64,000 nucleotides of DNA from Linnemannia elongata (GCA_036320915.1 JAXBDG010000016.1:620001-684000), one strand, 5' to 3'; positions 19,169 to 30,511 are shown, numbered from the stretch's first letter. The notes: generated from the letters alone by a model not told the origin. Program-made: numbers and translations.

Positions 19169-22100
19169 ATGGACGGTAACAACCAGCGCCCGCGCGGAGA
19201 CTCCAACATGCAGTCGGATGCGCCCCACAAACAGTCGTCATCGACCCCCTTGCGGGCAGCCGTTGCTCGTCCCGAGAACCAAGAATTCAACGTTGCCGGC
19301 CAAGATTTCGGTGGTCTTCCTTTAGGTAAACATCACACATTTGGACCAGAGCCGAGCGTTTCCCCTCATTCCCGGTGGGCATATATTTTTTAGTGGCATA
19401 TCCATTTCAACCCCCCTTTCTAACTCATCAACTTTCGCTTCGTTTTTCTTCGCCCGATACGCGCTCTTCATCTACATTACAGATAAGGCGGTCAAGGACG
19501 CGATCAAGTCAGGAAAGAAAGCCCCGGAGCCCATCAACGAGGCACTTGAAAATCTGGAGCACCATGTCGATGTTCCCCTTATAAAGCCCACCCAAACTGT
19601 CTTCAGCTCCATGGGAGGCGGTCGCAATGCTTCCTCAACCGAAATCGGTTGGGGTGGTCCCGAGGGCGGCAAGCCCAAAGACGACACCCCGAAGAACTTT
19701 GTCTACCGTGACGAGGACTTTCCTCCTCCAACTACTGCCAGCGATTCGTAAGTTGTGATTGCCACGCAATAGTGGTGCTGTTATTATAATTTCTCATTTT
19801 TGGTTGCAGACCACGACAAGAAAAACTTAAAACTTGCCATATTCTTTTGCGATACTCGCAATGATAGTTCGCCTTCGATCCTCTCTGCTTCCAAGCTAAA
19901 GGAGAGCGCTCCCTCTCCCAGCAAGAGCTCCACTTCTGACCACAAGAAGCCAGCTATTGCCGAGTAAGTTTATATTCACATTTTAATACAACCAAAGCAA
20001 AAGACAAGCAAACATTAAAGCAGTGCGTTTATTCTTTTTTGGTGGCACGTCCTAACTTACACATTTCTATATCGCATTTTTATTAGGCTTCATGGTACTA
20101 AGGCTGTACCTTACTTTGGTTTGGACCACTCGCTCTTCAGAAAGGGATCTGCCAAGAAAGACGACAACCCATCAGCCAACGGGACCCCCGAGATGAACTT
20201 GGGTAGTCTCTTCGCCGAGAACCAATCATCTTCTCAGCACAAGGTGAACTCATCTCTCCCACTGAAGTCCACCATCACTCGGCAGGAAACTCCTGAGATG
20301 AACCTTAACAGCCTCTTCCCCGAGGACCAGTCCTCCTCTCAGCACAAAAAGAATGTGTTGTTGCCTATGAAGAGTACCCTCAGTCGCCAAGACACCCCTG
20401 AGATGAACCTCAGTATCTTATTTCCCGAGGTTGCCCCAATCTTCTCTCAAAATGCCCCATCCCACGAGCCCTTTAATGCTCCAATCCATTTGCTTCATGC
20501 CTCTGGCAAGCAATCCGCTGCCGGTAGTGGTACCCTTGAGATGAGTTTGGACAAACTTTTCCTTGAGGATCAGTCATCCTCTCAGCATAAGAAGAAACCA
20601 TCATCACCTTTGAAGCACGCCCCTATTCGTCAAGACACTCCCAAGATGAACTTGGGCAGCCTGTTCCCCGAGAATCAGTCTATTCAGCCCACTAAGAACG
20701 CCTCGTCTCCCTTGAAGAACACTCCCATTCGTCAAGACACGCCCGAGATGAACCTCAACACCCTTTTCCCCGAGGATCAGTCTCCCTCGCAGTCCAAGAA
20801 GAACGCTTGGTCGCCCTTGAAGAGCACTCTTACGCGTCAGGAAACACCTGAGATGGGTCTTGACAAGCTCTTTCCTGAGGATTCTTCGTCAGGCGAGGCT
20901 CCAGTCTCCACTCAACATACAAGATCCCATAAGCCTTTCAGTGCCCCAACTCACCTGGCCCATCATTCAAGCAAGCAATCCGCTGCCGGTAGGAGCACTC
21001 CTGAGATGAACTTGGGCAGCCTGTTTGAGGACCAGTCACCCTCTCACCCCAAGATGAAGGCTTCGTCTCCCCTGAAGAACACTCCTACGCGCCAGGACAC
21101 TCCCGAGATGGACCTGAACAACCTCTTCCTTGAGGAGCAGTTACATTCTCAGTCCAAGAAGAACGTCTCATCTCCACTCAAGAATACTCCTATGCGCCAT
21201 GGCTCTCCCGAGATGAACTTGAGCAAGTTGTTCAATAACCTGCCTACACTCACAACGCAGCCTCTTCCTGGTCATACTCACTCTGTTCCAGCCCACCGCC
21301 CCAAGAAGGACACTAACAAGCCTGGTGAGGATGCTCTGAACGACGGCCTCTCTGGTCACCACCAGCATATGCGCCAGCCCCGCCAGCCTCATAGCTTTGT
21401 CCAACAGAAGAAAAAGAAGGCGTCGTTGCCTTTGAAGGCCACTCCGACTCGTCAGGACACCCCAGAGATGAACTTGGGTAGCCTCTTCCCCGAGGAACAA
21501 TCGACCTCCCAGTCCATGAAGAAGGCATCGTCACCCTTAAAGGCTACTCCCACTCGTCAAGACACTCCAGAGATGAATCTCAACACTCTGTTCCACGAGG
21601 ACCAGTCGGTCTCTCAGCTCAAGAAGAGCGCCTTTTCTCCACTCAAGGGTGTTCTTACGCGTCAAGACACCCCCGAGATGAACTTGAACCAGCTTTTCCC
21701 AGAGGACACGCCAGCCTCCTCTGTCCATGTTAGCCATGGTATCGCTCAACTCGCGTCAGGCGACTCGACCAAGCCAGTTTCGATTTCCATTGCAGACCTT
21801 CTGGATGATAGCGATGCGAGCGATCACAGCCCTTACGACTCCCCTGCAGAGACCAAGGCTAATCCCTTCACCTATATCGAGCCTCACGCTCATCCAGAGC
21901 AGACGGATGCCCATGCAACCGGGTCTTCAGTTGCTGGCAAGGCCAAGTTCCCTACGATGCCACATCTTCCTGCAATCCCTTCGATCAGTCTGCCGTTCTT
22001 TGGTGCCAAGAAGGTCGGTATATCTACCCAGCCCGAATTACACGCAGCCAGCGCTCCCGGACTTCCATCCAACAACTCCCCTTGGATCAGCGTTCTCGAC

Positions 22101-25100
22101 GTTCGATCTGGCAGCGCTCCTTCGATCAGTATTCCTGAACTTCCAGCGCTCGATTCTTCGTGGATCAGCGCTCCTGAACTCCCATCTCTCAGTGCATCGA
22201 CCCTTCCCGCTGTAAGCATTGTCGAGCTCCCTTCGCACAATGCTCAAGGCCACTATAACGCTGCTGCTCCTCGCGTAGGAGGAACCCGTGGTGTGATGCC
22301 AGCTATGCCTTCAATGTCGTCCTTTTCTCGCCATCCGGCACTTTACCCTGAGGAAGAGGCTGATTTCCCTCGCGGAGATGCACCGAGACACGAAAACCCG
22401 GTGCCTTCTCATGTCGAGCACGTTGTCGAGATCCACAAGGCTCCTGTCAAGTCTCATTCTGTTGCCGTCTTCCGTGCTGATATTCCTTCTCACGAGAAGA
22501 AGCGTGGCAAGAGAGCTCGCAAGGCTCAGCGCAAGCACGACGCGACTCGACGACACAGCATCATGGAAACCATCAGCACTGCTCTGGTTGGTCGCAAGAA
22601 GAACACGGTCTCTTCGCCCGTCATGAGACTGAACGAGTTATTTAACGAGCCTACAGCCATGGCTCTTCCTGCTCCTGCGACCCACGGTGCGCCTCTTTTG
22701 GGAGGCATTCGCAGCATGTTGCCAACTATGCCCACTATGCCAGCTCTTTCTTCGGTGCACTTGCCGTCGATGCCAGCTATGCCAGTTGTACCAGAGGTCC
22801 ACCTGCCTGCTTTTCCAGAGATGCATCTACCTGCGCTTCCAGAAATGCATATGCCTTCAATGCCAGTCATGCCCAGTTTGGCTATGCCCCATCTACCAAA
22901 GTTAGGCTCTGTCGCTGAAGCAGGCGTCTCTGGGCCAACCACCTTGGTCAAGCACAAGCCATCCACCGCCGCCGCTCTCAAGGTGCCCAAGATCGATACT
23001 ACTCTTCTCCCTGAAGAGCAGGCCGATTACCCTCGCGGCGATGTCCGAAGATATGAGAACCCACCTCCCTCTCATGCCCATGTTAAGGATGTTGTTGAGA
23101 TAAAGAAGTTAAAGCTCCCTCAAACTTCGCCTTTATTGTCAGTCCTGCCCCCTCTGGGCCTCTCCAACCTGCCAAAGGTGGGCGTTGCTGCTATTCCCTC
23201 TGTTTCAGCAGCAGCCATATTGCCCAAGCGCAAGCCATCTACTTCTGCCACTCTCAAGACACCCAAGGTTGACCTTACGCTTCTCCCCGAGGAGCAGGCT
23301 AACTACCCTCGTGGCGATGTCCGAAGGCACGAGAACCCAGCTCCTTCACACGTTGAGGACATTATTGAGGTGAAGAAGTTGCGCCTTCCTCCAGCTTTGC
23401 CACTCATGCCCGCTTTGCCAATTCTGGCACTGGACCGCCAGCAAAAACTGGGAGCTGTCACAGCTCACAGAGTGTCGGGTCCATCCACGTTGTCCATCCA
23501 CAAGCCATCCAAGGCGGCTGCGATCAAGATGCCCAAGGTCGACCTTACGCTTTTCCCCGAGGAGCAGGCCAACTACCCTCGTGGCGACATTTCAAGGCGC
23601 GAGAACCCTACTCCTTCTCATGTCGAGGACATCGTCGAGGTGAAGAAGATCCGTGTTTTTGCACCTCTGCCTTTGAACGCTGGTAAGAAGACCTTTTCCT
23701 CTTTGCGTGCTATTAATGTTCATAAGCAAGACAAAAACCAGAACACGCAATAATCTCCAAACCGCATCCTGTATATTCATTTTTTGTTTGTTTCGATGGT
23801 GATACAGATATCAAGTGGATCGTGGAAGAAGAAGAGAACTACTACTCTGCAGATGAGGAGCCAGCGACCCCCATCGTCACACGCAAGGCCGTGTTTACTG
23901 AAGCCGCTCGTGTCATCCCCAAGGTCGCAGCACCTGCCGTTTTGGCGACCCCTATCGCTCAGAGGACGACAGTTGTCTCCGAGCCAGTTGCACGTGTGAT
24001 TCCCAAGGCTGCTGAGGTTGTTCCTGTTGTCACCCAAAAGACGGTTGTTACTGAGACCACACACGTTATGCCTGAGGTTAAGAAGATTCCTATTGCCCAA
24101 CCTCCAGTCGAGGTCAAGAAGATTCACGTCCCACAAGCTCCAGTCGAGATCAAGAGGGTGGTCCCTATGGCTCAACCTTCAGTCGAGGTCAAGAAGGTCC
24201 CCATTGTTCAACCTCCAGTGGAGGTCAAGAAGATCCCCATTGCTCAACCTCCAGTGGAGGTCAAGAAGATCCCTATTGCTCAACCTCCAATCGAGGTCAA
24301 GAAGATCCCTATTGCTCAACCTCCAGTCGAGGTCAAGAGGATCCCCATTGCCCAACCTCCAGTCATCACCAAGACTACAACCGTCAAGACTACAACCACT
24401 ACAGCTCCTGCTGTGCCCAAGATCGAAGTCGCTAAGCCAGCAGCAGTCCAAGAGATCAAAGAGGTCAAGGTCATGGCTGCACCCAAACCTGAGCCCAATG
24501 TCCGCAAGCCCTCAGCCGCCGAATTGTATGCTAACGAGCACCGACACAAGGAGATTATCGAGCCTAAGGTGGACGACTACAAGTTGGCTGAGAAGATTGC
24601 TCATGCTCCCAGACCTGTTATCCCTGCGGTGGTCGAGACCAAGAAGGTGGTTGTTGAGACAACCCACGCTCCCAAGATTGTTGAGGCACCGAAAGTTAGG
24701 GAACCTCACAAGGTGGTTGAGGCGCCCATCACCGTCAAAACTGCCTCTCCAGCGCCTATCCCAGCACCTCGTCCAGAACCTATTGTTACCAAGACGACGG
24801 TTACTACCACCAAGACCGCCGATCCCATTCCTGCTCCTCGCCCTATTGTGGCTGCGGCTGCTGTCGCCCCAGTTCTTCACCATCGCCACCACCACAAGGA
24901 AGTCGCACCTGTGCAGATGGAGGAACCAAAGCATGAGACCACCAAAGTCACCAAGACCGCCGTTGTTGAGCCTATTCCACAACCCATCCAACAAGTCCAA
25001 TCTATCAAGACCGTCGAGGAGCATCATCACCAGCCGCAAATCCAGCAGCAACAAACAATCCACCAACAATCCGTCACCGCCACCCCTGCAGTCGAAGCCC

Positions 25101-25876
25101 TCTTCGACAGTGGCGAACGCACAATGCTCATCAAGAAAGTCTACACAACCACCGAATACTACGACTCAGAGGACGAAGACGAACTCGACGAATTCGGGTA
25201 CCGCAAAGATCGTGATGTTTCCCTCCACATCGTTCCCATGCCCACCGCCGAGACCCGTCGAAACTCCCTCCAGGCCTACAAGGACCGTAAAAATTCAGGT
25301 GTTTCCGGCTTGGATGCGGAGATTGCAGCGTTGCAGCATCATGAGGTAGCGAATGGTGCAGGTGGTAGTGGAAGGTCGAGTTTTTGGGAGCCGCTGAAGC
25401 AGCAGCATCCACATTTCTGGGAACAGACAAAGCGGGTTCCTCAGGGCGCTAATCAGCAGGCTTATGTGATGCAGGTCCCACTGCATGATCCCCATCGGCA
25501 ACAGAAGCAGGAGTATCAGGTTGTTCAGGAGAATGTTTATAACACTCAGCCCCGTGGCCAACAACAGCAGCAAACTCACCACGTTCAGCACCATCAGCTT
25601 CAACACGACAACTCCCAGTCTCGTGTTGAACAACAGCAACAGCGGCAGTACTACCAGCAGCAAAACAACCAGCAGCCTCGGCACTTCCAACAGCAACATG
25701 GCAGTCAACAGCAGCACCACACCCAGAACCAGCCCATCTACCAGCCACAGCAGGCATACCAGCAGTCCCAGCAGCAACAGCAGAACATGCAACAACAGCA
25801 GAATATGCAGATGCCATACCAACAACAACCTGGTGTCCGCGTTGGTGGTGAGTTCAACCGTGGTCCCGCTCAGTAA
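19169..25876 (+). CDS. 2060-residue repeat-rich disordered protein, family not recognised
   Basis: Five exons in phase: 19169..19325, 19483..19747, 19868..19963, 20087..23682 and 23808..25876. No enzymatic domain was recognised. Visible parts in order: (1) residues about 205-715, 13 imperfect copies of a roughly 35-residue unit with core SPLKxTxTRQDTPEMNLxxL followed by FPEDQSxSQ; (2) about 750-1330, a Pro/Met/His-rich segment with four copies of LLPEEQANYPRGDVRR-ENP-PSH-VEDIVEVKK; (3) about 1461-1560, eight copies of a 12-residue EVKKIPIAQPPV unit; (4) about 1800-1930, a compositionally normal acidic/aromatic block with YYDSEDEDELDEFGYRKDRD and a PKA-like RRNSL; (5) a Gln/His-rich tail. S/T-P-x-K sites recur in every part-1 unit. 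A scaffold or cortical/septal structural role is a guess. The splice joins are well supported by phase and sequence continuity. Confidence 0.82.
20178..21715 (+). repeat. 13-copy coding repeat (TPEMNLxxLF unit, about 105 bp)
   Basis: Tandem degenerate units of about 102-108 bp inside exon 4. Copies 3, 7 and 10 carry longer His/Ser/Pro-rich spacers, and copies 3 and 7 share a GKQSAAG / SKQSAAG ending, suggesting a higher-order unit of about four repeats. The PEMNL core and the LF dipeptide are the most conserved positions. Confidence 0.85.
22338..23652 (+). repeat. 4-copy PEEQ-YPRGD-ENP-PSH-VEVKK coding repeat
   Basis: Four units of about 33 conserved residues (starting near 22338, 22998, 23274 and 23544), each ending in an acidic/basic VxxVVEIKK-like string and separated by 60-190 residues of Pro/Ala/Met-rich spacer. 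The last three are closest to one another. Confidence 0.82.
24076..24370 (+). repeat. 36-bp coding minisatellite (EVKKIPIAQPPV)
   Basis: About eight head-to-tail 36-base units in exon 5. The central five are nearly identical at DNA level; flanking units are more diverged (IHVPQAPV, VVPMAQPSV). Expected to vary in copy number between strains. Confidence 0.88.
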
Positions 25877-26155
25877 AATTGTCCCTGGTGCATGAATAGG
25901 CGAAGTTGAAATAGAGTAAAGGTTCTGTCAAATAAAAATGGTAACGTTTTTGTCCGCAACTTGATATGTTTATTTGGAAGATGCTAAGCGAAAAAGCGGC
26001 GAAAGGGTGAGGAAAGGAGGAGAGAGAGATATGCTATGTACAGTGTCGTAAAAGTGTTGAGGGGAGAGTAGTATGATGCCAGTATGTACAAGAGATGAGT
26101 GAAATATGATAATGCATTGTGAGGTAGATTGGTTACCAATGCCAGGATATATGAC

Positions 26156-28150
26156 TCAGTAGTAGCGGTTTTTCCTCCAGTTGGAAGTCGTGTGCCACTT
26201 GTGCCGTTTACTCAACCGGGTCACCCGATCCCAAAGCAGTTTCTGTCTCCGGTTCTCATGTCGAGCATTCTCCCTCTCCTCACGGCGCTGCTCCAATGCC
26301 TCCCTCCTCTCCTCCCTCTTCTCTTCCGGGACAGGGGGACGCTTTTTGGTCAGCGGCTTCTTCTTGTACAATCGACACTCTTTTGCTCTCTCATTACAGA
26401 CCGCCGCTCGTTTCCGTCCAGGGTTCGTCGCACAAGCATCTATGCCTATCCAGCCGCCGTGGACTTCCAATGCGCGTCGCTGAACGGCTCCTCGATCGAA
26501 CAGCTGGTTTCTGGTATCCTCTCGACCTGTACTCGGAACCCCACGCAAATTCTCACCTCGCAACGCGTAGTTGATGAATATAGCATGCGGTGCCAGTTGC
26601 TTGGTCTGAACCACAAACGCAAACTCGTCCCTGTAGACCCTGTCCTCTTTCAGGGGTTCTGGATGTCGTTCAAAGTACTCTTGTCGGCAAGCCAGACACA
26701 GCATCCAGACCAAATGATCATCGTCTTTATCCTCGACCGGCAAGGGCAAATCCGCATAGTGTTCCCGACCCTTGGAAAAGGACATGCACCTCTCACAGAT
26801 CCAGTAAGAGTTGGCACATACCAGTGCCATATGAGTCTTGTACTTTTTCCTGGGGTCGCCCAACTTTGCCTTCTTGCAGGCTTCCTTCCAGACCGGTAAC
26901 ACACGTGCTGCATCCAGCCATGCCTTTGAGATCCGACTGTGGCGTGTGATCTTGGACAAGGGCAGGCAGAGCAAGATCTGCTGCAACACCTCTGTCGGGA
27001 ATATCGAGCGCGTGTATTCCCGACTCCTGATAGCTCCAAAGTGTCCCGCATCCACATCAGACGAAGAGGTTTCGGAGAGTTCTTGCGTCGCGATACGTTC
27101 GTGTCCTACATCTCCCTCATGATCACTCTCCTCTCCATCACCAGAACCGGATCCAAACTCAGTTCCCTCCTCCTGCTCGCCTGGCTCGTCCTGACGGTCG
27201 GGTTCTTCCAGAACTTCGACCTTGCGCTTCTGGGTCTGAGGGATCCTGCTCGAAATAATGCTCGAAATAATCTCCGCCATGTCATCATCCGTCTCAAACT
27301 CAGAATCACCACCATCCTTGGCATCCTTTTTAGTCGTAGGATCCGAAAGTGCCTCGGTGCTGACGGCATCGATGCTGGCGTCCGTAGAATCCTTGGCTCG
27401 TCCTTTGCCCTTGGCATTACGCCTATGAGTAGTAGCGGCATTCGGGTCCTTGCGCGGGCGGCCTCGTTTCTTTGGACAAGCTGACGTCAAAGAAACGCCA
27501 CCTTCAGAACTTCTTGGTGCAGATCCACCAGCACCATGACCGGTTGCCTTCCTGCGCCGTTTTGCCTTGATTACTGCTAATCCTGCTCCTTGGTCCTGAT
27601 TCTGGTCATTTGGGGCCACCGCTCGCTCCTTGCCTTTCTTTGACCTCTTCTTGGGGACGGTTACACTTCCCGTTCCTGCTGCTGTTTCCGTGGAAGGTGC
27701 CGAGAGTGCAGCAGGACTTGTGAGGTCGTGAGTGGTCGCTCCTGCAGAGGTGCTAACACCGCTACTGATGTTCCCGCCAGGCCGGCAGAGACCTGCCAGT
27801 GCCTCCATAACACTATTTGGTGAGCTGGTTAACACTGGCGATGGCATAAATACCCCTGGTGCTCCTGCTGGTATGACCTTCGTCCCGGTGCTTGTCGCAG
27901 AGGTGGCGGCGGTGGTAGCAGCCAAAGGTCCAGTGAGAATAACTCCCGCCTGCAGGAGTCGCACGAGTTCCGTAGAGGTATCTGCGTTGCCAGTAATCAT
28001 TCCATCAGCCGAACTCGACATTGACACATGTGCGGGTGTTGTTGTAGACCCAGACCCAGACCCAGATCCAGACGGCGATAAAGAAGCGTTGGTGGAAGGG
28101 TCCGTGAGAATGAGTCGGATTCGCTTTATGGTCGACATGGTTGCTTGCAA
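26156..28150 (-). CDS. F-box protein with zinc ribbon and XPA-like C-terminal region (paralogue 1)
   Basis: Single-exon frame of 664 codons (Met5 is an alternative start). Residues 1-380 are disordered with several Lys/Arg-rich nuclear-type signals (KKRSKKGKERA, KKRGRPRKD as an AT-hook-like GRPRK). The F-box is at about 382-425 (SIFPTEVLQQILLCLPLSK, then SRISKAWLDAA). A zinc ribbon follows with C452-x2-C455 (WICERC) and C485-x2-C488 (MLCLAC). After a divergent XPA-like segment comes the family hallmark HGGWIGIDACATNPGRKRA, then a charged helical tail (EERREALEQRREER) ending in Tyr-Tyr. It lies tandem with the 28736-30511 gene, same strand. Inference: a nuclear SCF adaptor with a nucleic-acid- or protein-binding tail. 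No substrate can be named. Confidence 0.78.
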   Translation of the reverse strand: MQATMSTIKRIRLILTDPSTNASLSPSGSGSGSGSTTTPAHVSMSSSADGMITGNADTSTELVRLLQAGVILTGPLAATTAATSATSTGTKVIPAGAPGVFMPSPVLTSSPNSVMEALAGLCRPGGNISSGVSTSAGATTHDLTSPAALSAPSTETAAGTGSVTVPKKRSKKGKERAVAPNDQNQDQGAGLAVIKAKRRRKATGHGAGGSAPRSSEGGVSLTSACPKKRGRPRKDPNAATTHRRNAKGKGRAKDSTDASIDAVSTEALSDPTTKKDAKDGGDSEFETDDDMAEIISSIISSRIPQTQKRKVEVLEEPDRQDEPGEQEEGTEFGSGSGDGEESDHEGDVGHERIATQELSETSSSDVDAGHFGAIRSREYTRSIFPTEVLQQILLCLPLSKITRHSRISKAWLDAARVLPVWKEACKKAKLGDPRKKYKTHMALVCANSYWICERCMSFSKGREHYADLPLPVEDKDDDHLVWMLCLACRQEYFERHPEPLKEDRVYRDEFAFVVQTKQLAPHAIFINYALRGENLRGVPSTGREDTRNQLFDRGAVQRRALEVHGGWIGIDACATNPGRKRAAVCNERAKECRLYKKKPLTKKRPPVPEEKREERREALEQRREERENARHENRRQKLLWDRVTRLSKRHKWHTTSNWRKNRYY

Positions 28151-28735
28151 CGTTGGACTGAATCCGTCGTTGTTGTTGTTATTTTGTGGGGGACGGCTTT
28201 ACTTGTTGTTTGCTGTTAGTCGATTCCTTGATGTGATTGTTCTAGTAGTACAGAGTGATTAGAGCTTGGGTTTGTTGGAGGGAGCGCACATGGGGGGCCG
28301 ACAGTGAAATTGACCTTGTTGTGGTCAAGAAGGAGGGAAAGAGATACGTGTTGTGGGAAAGTACAAAAAACAGCGACATGTCAGCAAAGCTACAAAAATG
28401 ATTGGTCAAAACACAAAGTGAAAGAGAGGGCATGTCAGCAATTTCAGTTTTATTTCTCCAAGCAAACTATGAAACGGTGGACCGAGTCAGGGCGCGCAAC
28501 GATGTTATGTAGTTCGCGTTGTTGTCGCTATGGTTGTCGTTGATGTATGCTTTGCATCGATATGAGTCTTTTGTGAAAGCAAGAAAGGGTCAAGTGTTTT
28601 GTTGTTTGTTGGATAGCTGTGTCGCCAAATTAGTGTAAAGTCGAGAGTGATGAAAAGTGTCGCTAGTCCTATGCTTTGTTCGTTGTTGGTGTTGGCAGGA
28701 GTCAATGTTCAGACAAAGATCCAGCGATCGCCGCT
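28151..28735. other. Spacer between tandem F-box/XPA-like genes
   Basis: 585 bases that form the promoter of the 26156-28150 gene and the 3' flank of the next. Minus-strand leader-like pyrimidine sequence and CAACAA motifs occur at about 28155-28290. No other gene seen. Confidence 0.5.
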
Positions 28736-30511
28736 TCAGTAGTAGTATCCGCGTTCCAAGGCTCGCCACCTGGCGCGTTCGCGGCGTCTCTCCCACAACT
28801 CCTCCTCTCGCTCCTCTCGTCGACGCTCCTGTTCCTCCTCTCGGATGGCACGCTTCTCGGCCGCGATTCTGGATCGCTCCAGCATGTAAGGGGTGTTAGA
28901 TGGTCGCTTGGTGCAAGTCTTGGCAGCTTTGGCTCTGGCTGCGCATGCAGATGCTCGCTTTCGTCGAGGGTTTGTTGCTACAGCATTAACGCCGACCCAG
29001 CCGCCGTGGACGTGAATTGCGCGCTTCTGGACCTCCGAGCGGTCGTACAGAGGGAGGCCTTGTGATGAGGACCCAATCATCTCAATTCCGTCCAGCTGGC
29101 TCCCTTCCAGACCATAGTTGATGTAAATCCCGTTAGGCGCGATAGAGCCGGCTCTAGGAACCCAATCGAACTCCTTACGGTAAACTCCCTTCTTGAGAGG
29201 CGCTGGGTGCTTGAAGTAGTATTCCTGACGACATCGGAGGCACAACATGTGTACGCGGTTGCTATCTTCAATGTCCTTGACAGGGAGGGGGAGATCCGCT
29301 CGATGAGTCTTGGCGTTAGAGTAAGAATAGCAGCGTGTGCAGATCCAGAACGACTCGGCGCAGGCCAGAGCCATATAGGTCTTGTATTTCTTCTTGGGTT
29401 CTCCCAATCCAGCCTCCAGACAGATAATCTTCCAGACAGACAGGCAGTGAACCGCACCCAGCCACGTCTTGGAGACCATGGAAGCTCGGGCAATCTCTGG
29501 GAGAGGCAGCCAGGAGATGATATGCTGCAGGAGCTCGACCGGGAGACTTGAAAAGGGTTCCTGAGGATTGATTTTGGGAGGTGCGGAGATGTCTTGTGCG
29601 ACCAACAAGGAGGTCGAACTGGAACCCTGGATCTCGAGGATCCCTTGTCCATGAACGGAGCCGGTTGTCGTGCTCATTAACGAGTCGCCTTCCTGTATCA
29701 TGTCCTGATCCACAGCATCGCTCGCGTCGATCCGATCATCCGAGTTGCTCAGAGAAGTCGGGTCTGAAACTGCCTTTCCTTTTCCCTTAGCCTTCTTGGC
29801 AGCGATAGTCTTGGCCTTTGTCTTTGAAGGAGACGTCGGGGTTATGATAGTTGAGGCGGCAGTGGTAGAGTTCTTGGGAGGTCGCCCTCTCCTTTTGGGG
29901 AAAGATGCAGATACAGACTCCGCCTTGACACCGACGATCTCCATTCCCGACAGATCGACGCCGCTGTCCTTTCTGCTCGGCTTAACCGATTCCTTCCCTG
30001 TCTCCTTGCGTCGCTTGCTTGGGGTCGACTCGTCCTCTGCCGGTGCCTGTGATTCTGAGCTGATTGTATCTGGTGCTTTCTTTTTCCCCTTCGTGGCCCT
30101 TGTTCGTTTCTTGGCCATCGTCGTCGTGACCACAGGGTCCGAAGTCGCCTCCTCAGCCGGCTGATCTGGAGCCGATTTGGCCTGGATGATTCGCGCGGTG
30201 CGAGTTGATCGCCGAGGATCAACATGATCCGACTGTGATGTCACCCCTGCGTCAGTGTTCTGACCCACCTCATTTTCCTGAGCCACCGTCATCACAGCAT
30301 CTGCGATCTCTGGGGTGCTTGTCGCCGTTGTGGTGTTCACGGCAGGAGAAAAAAGAGCCTCCGAGACGACAAGGTTGGCTTTTTGGACAAGCTTGTCTAG
30401 GCTCGTGGGCATGTCTGGGTCGAGGTTAGTGATGGTAGCGACGACAGATGGTGAAAGGGTCTCGGAAGGAGTCAAAGTAACTCTGGGCACTTCTGAAGGC
30501 ACGGCATCCAT
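28736..30511 (-). CDS. F-box protein with zinc ribbon and XPA-like C-terminal region (paralogue 2)
   Basis: Single-exon frame of 591 codons, same layout as its neighbour. A disordered N terminus (about 1-315) carries basic clusters and a KRRGRPPKN AT-hook-like motif. The F-box is at about 318-358 (LPVELLQHIISWLPLPEIAR). The zinc ribbon has C391-x2-C394 (WICTRC) and C424-x2-C427 (MLCLRC). Then come VYRKEFDWVPRAG, the hallmark HGGWVGVNAVATNPRRKRA and an Arg/Glu-rich coiled tail ending GYYY. The conserved block WKIICLEAGLGEPKKKYK-TYMALACAESFWIC aligns residue for residue with the other two copies, so this is a recent tandem duplicate relative to paralogue 3. Confidence 0.78.
   Translation of the reverse strand: MDAVPSEVPRVTLTPSETLSPSVVATITNLDPDMPTSLDKLVQKANLVVSEALFSPAVNTTTATSTPEIADAVMTVAQENEVGQNTDAGVTSQSDHVDPRRSTRTARIIQAKSAPDQPAEEATSDPVVTTTMAKKRTRATKGKKKAPDTISSESQAPAEDESTPSKRRKETGKESVKPSRKDSGVDLSGMEIVGVKAESVSASFPKRRGRPPKNSTTAASTIITPTSPSKTKAKTIAAKKAKGKGKAVSDPTSLSNSDDRIDASDAVDQDMIQEGDSLMSTTTGSVHGQGILEIQGSSSTSLLVAQDISAPPKINPQEPFSSLPVELLQHIISWLPLPEIARASMVSKTWLGAVHCLSVWKIICLEAGLGEPKKKYKTYMALACAESFWICTRCYSYSNAKTHRADLPLPVKDIEDSNRVHMLCLRCRQEYYFKHPAPLKKGVYRKEFDWVPRAGSIAPNGIYINYGLEGSQLDGIEMIGSSSQGLPLYDRSEVQKRAIHVHGGWVGVNAVATNPRRKRASACAARAKAAKTCTKRPSNTPYMLERSRIAAEKRAIREEEQERRREEREEELWERRRERARWRALERGYYY

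Noticed and set aside
24076..24370. Regular 36-bp repeats considered as a CRISPR array
   Set aside because: Units are contiguous without unique spacers, stay in frame and encode a conserved peptide; the genome is fungal.
24018..25349. 443-codon plus frame rich in Arg, Ser and Leu
   Set aside because: Shifted-frame reading of the EVKK minisatellite exon of the 2060-residue protein.
26129..26899. 256-codon plus frame
   Set aside because: Antisense of F-box/XPA-like paralogue 1, whose F-box and CxxC motifs are on the minus strand.
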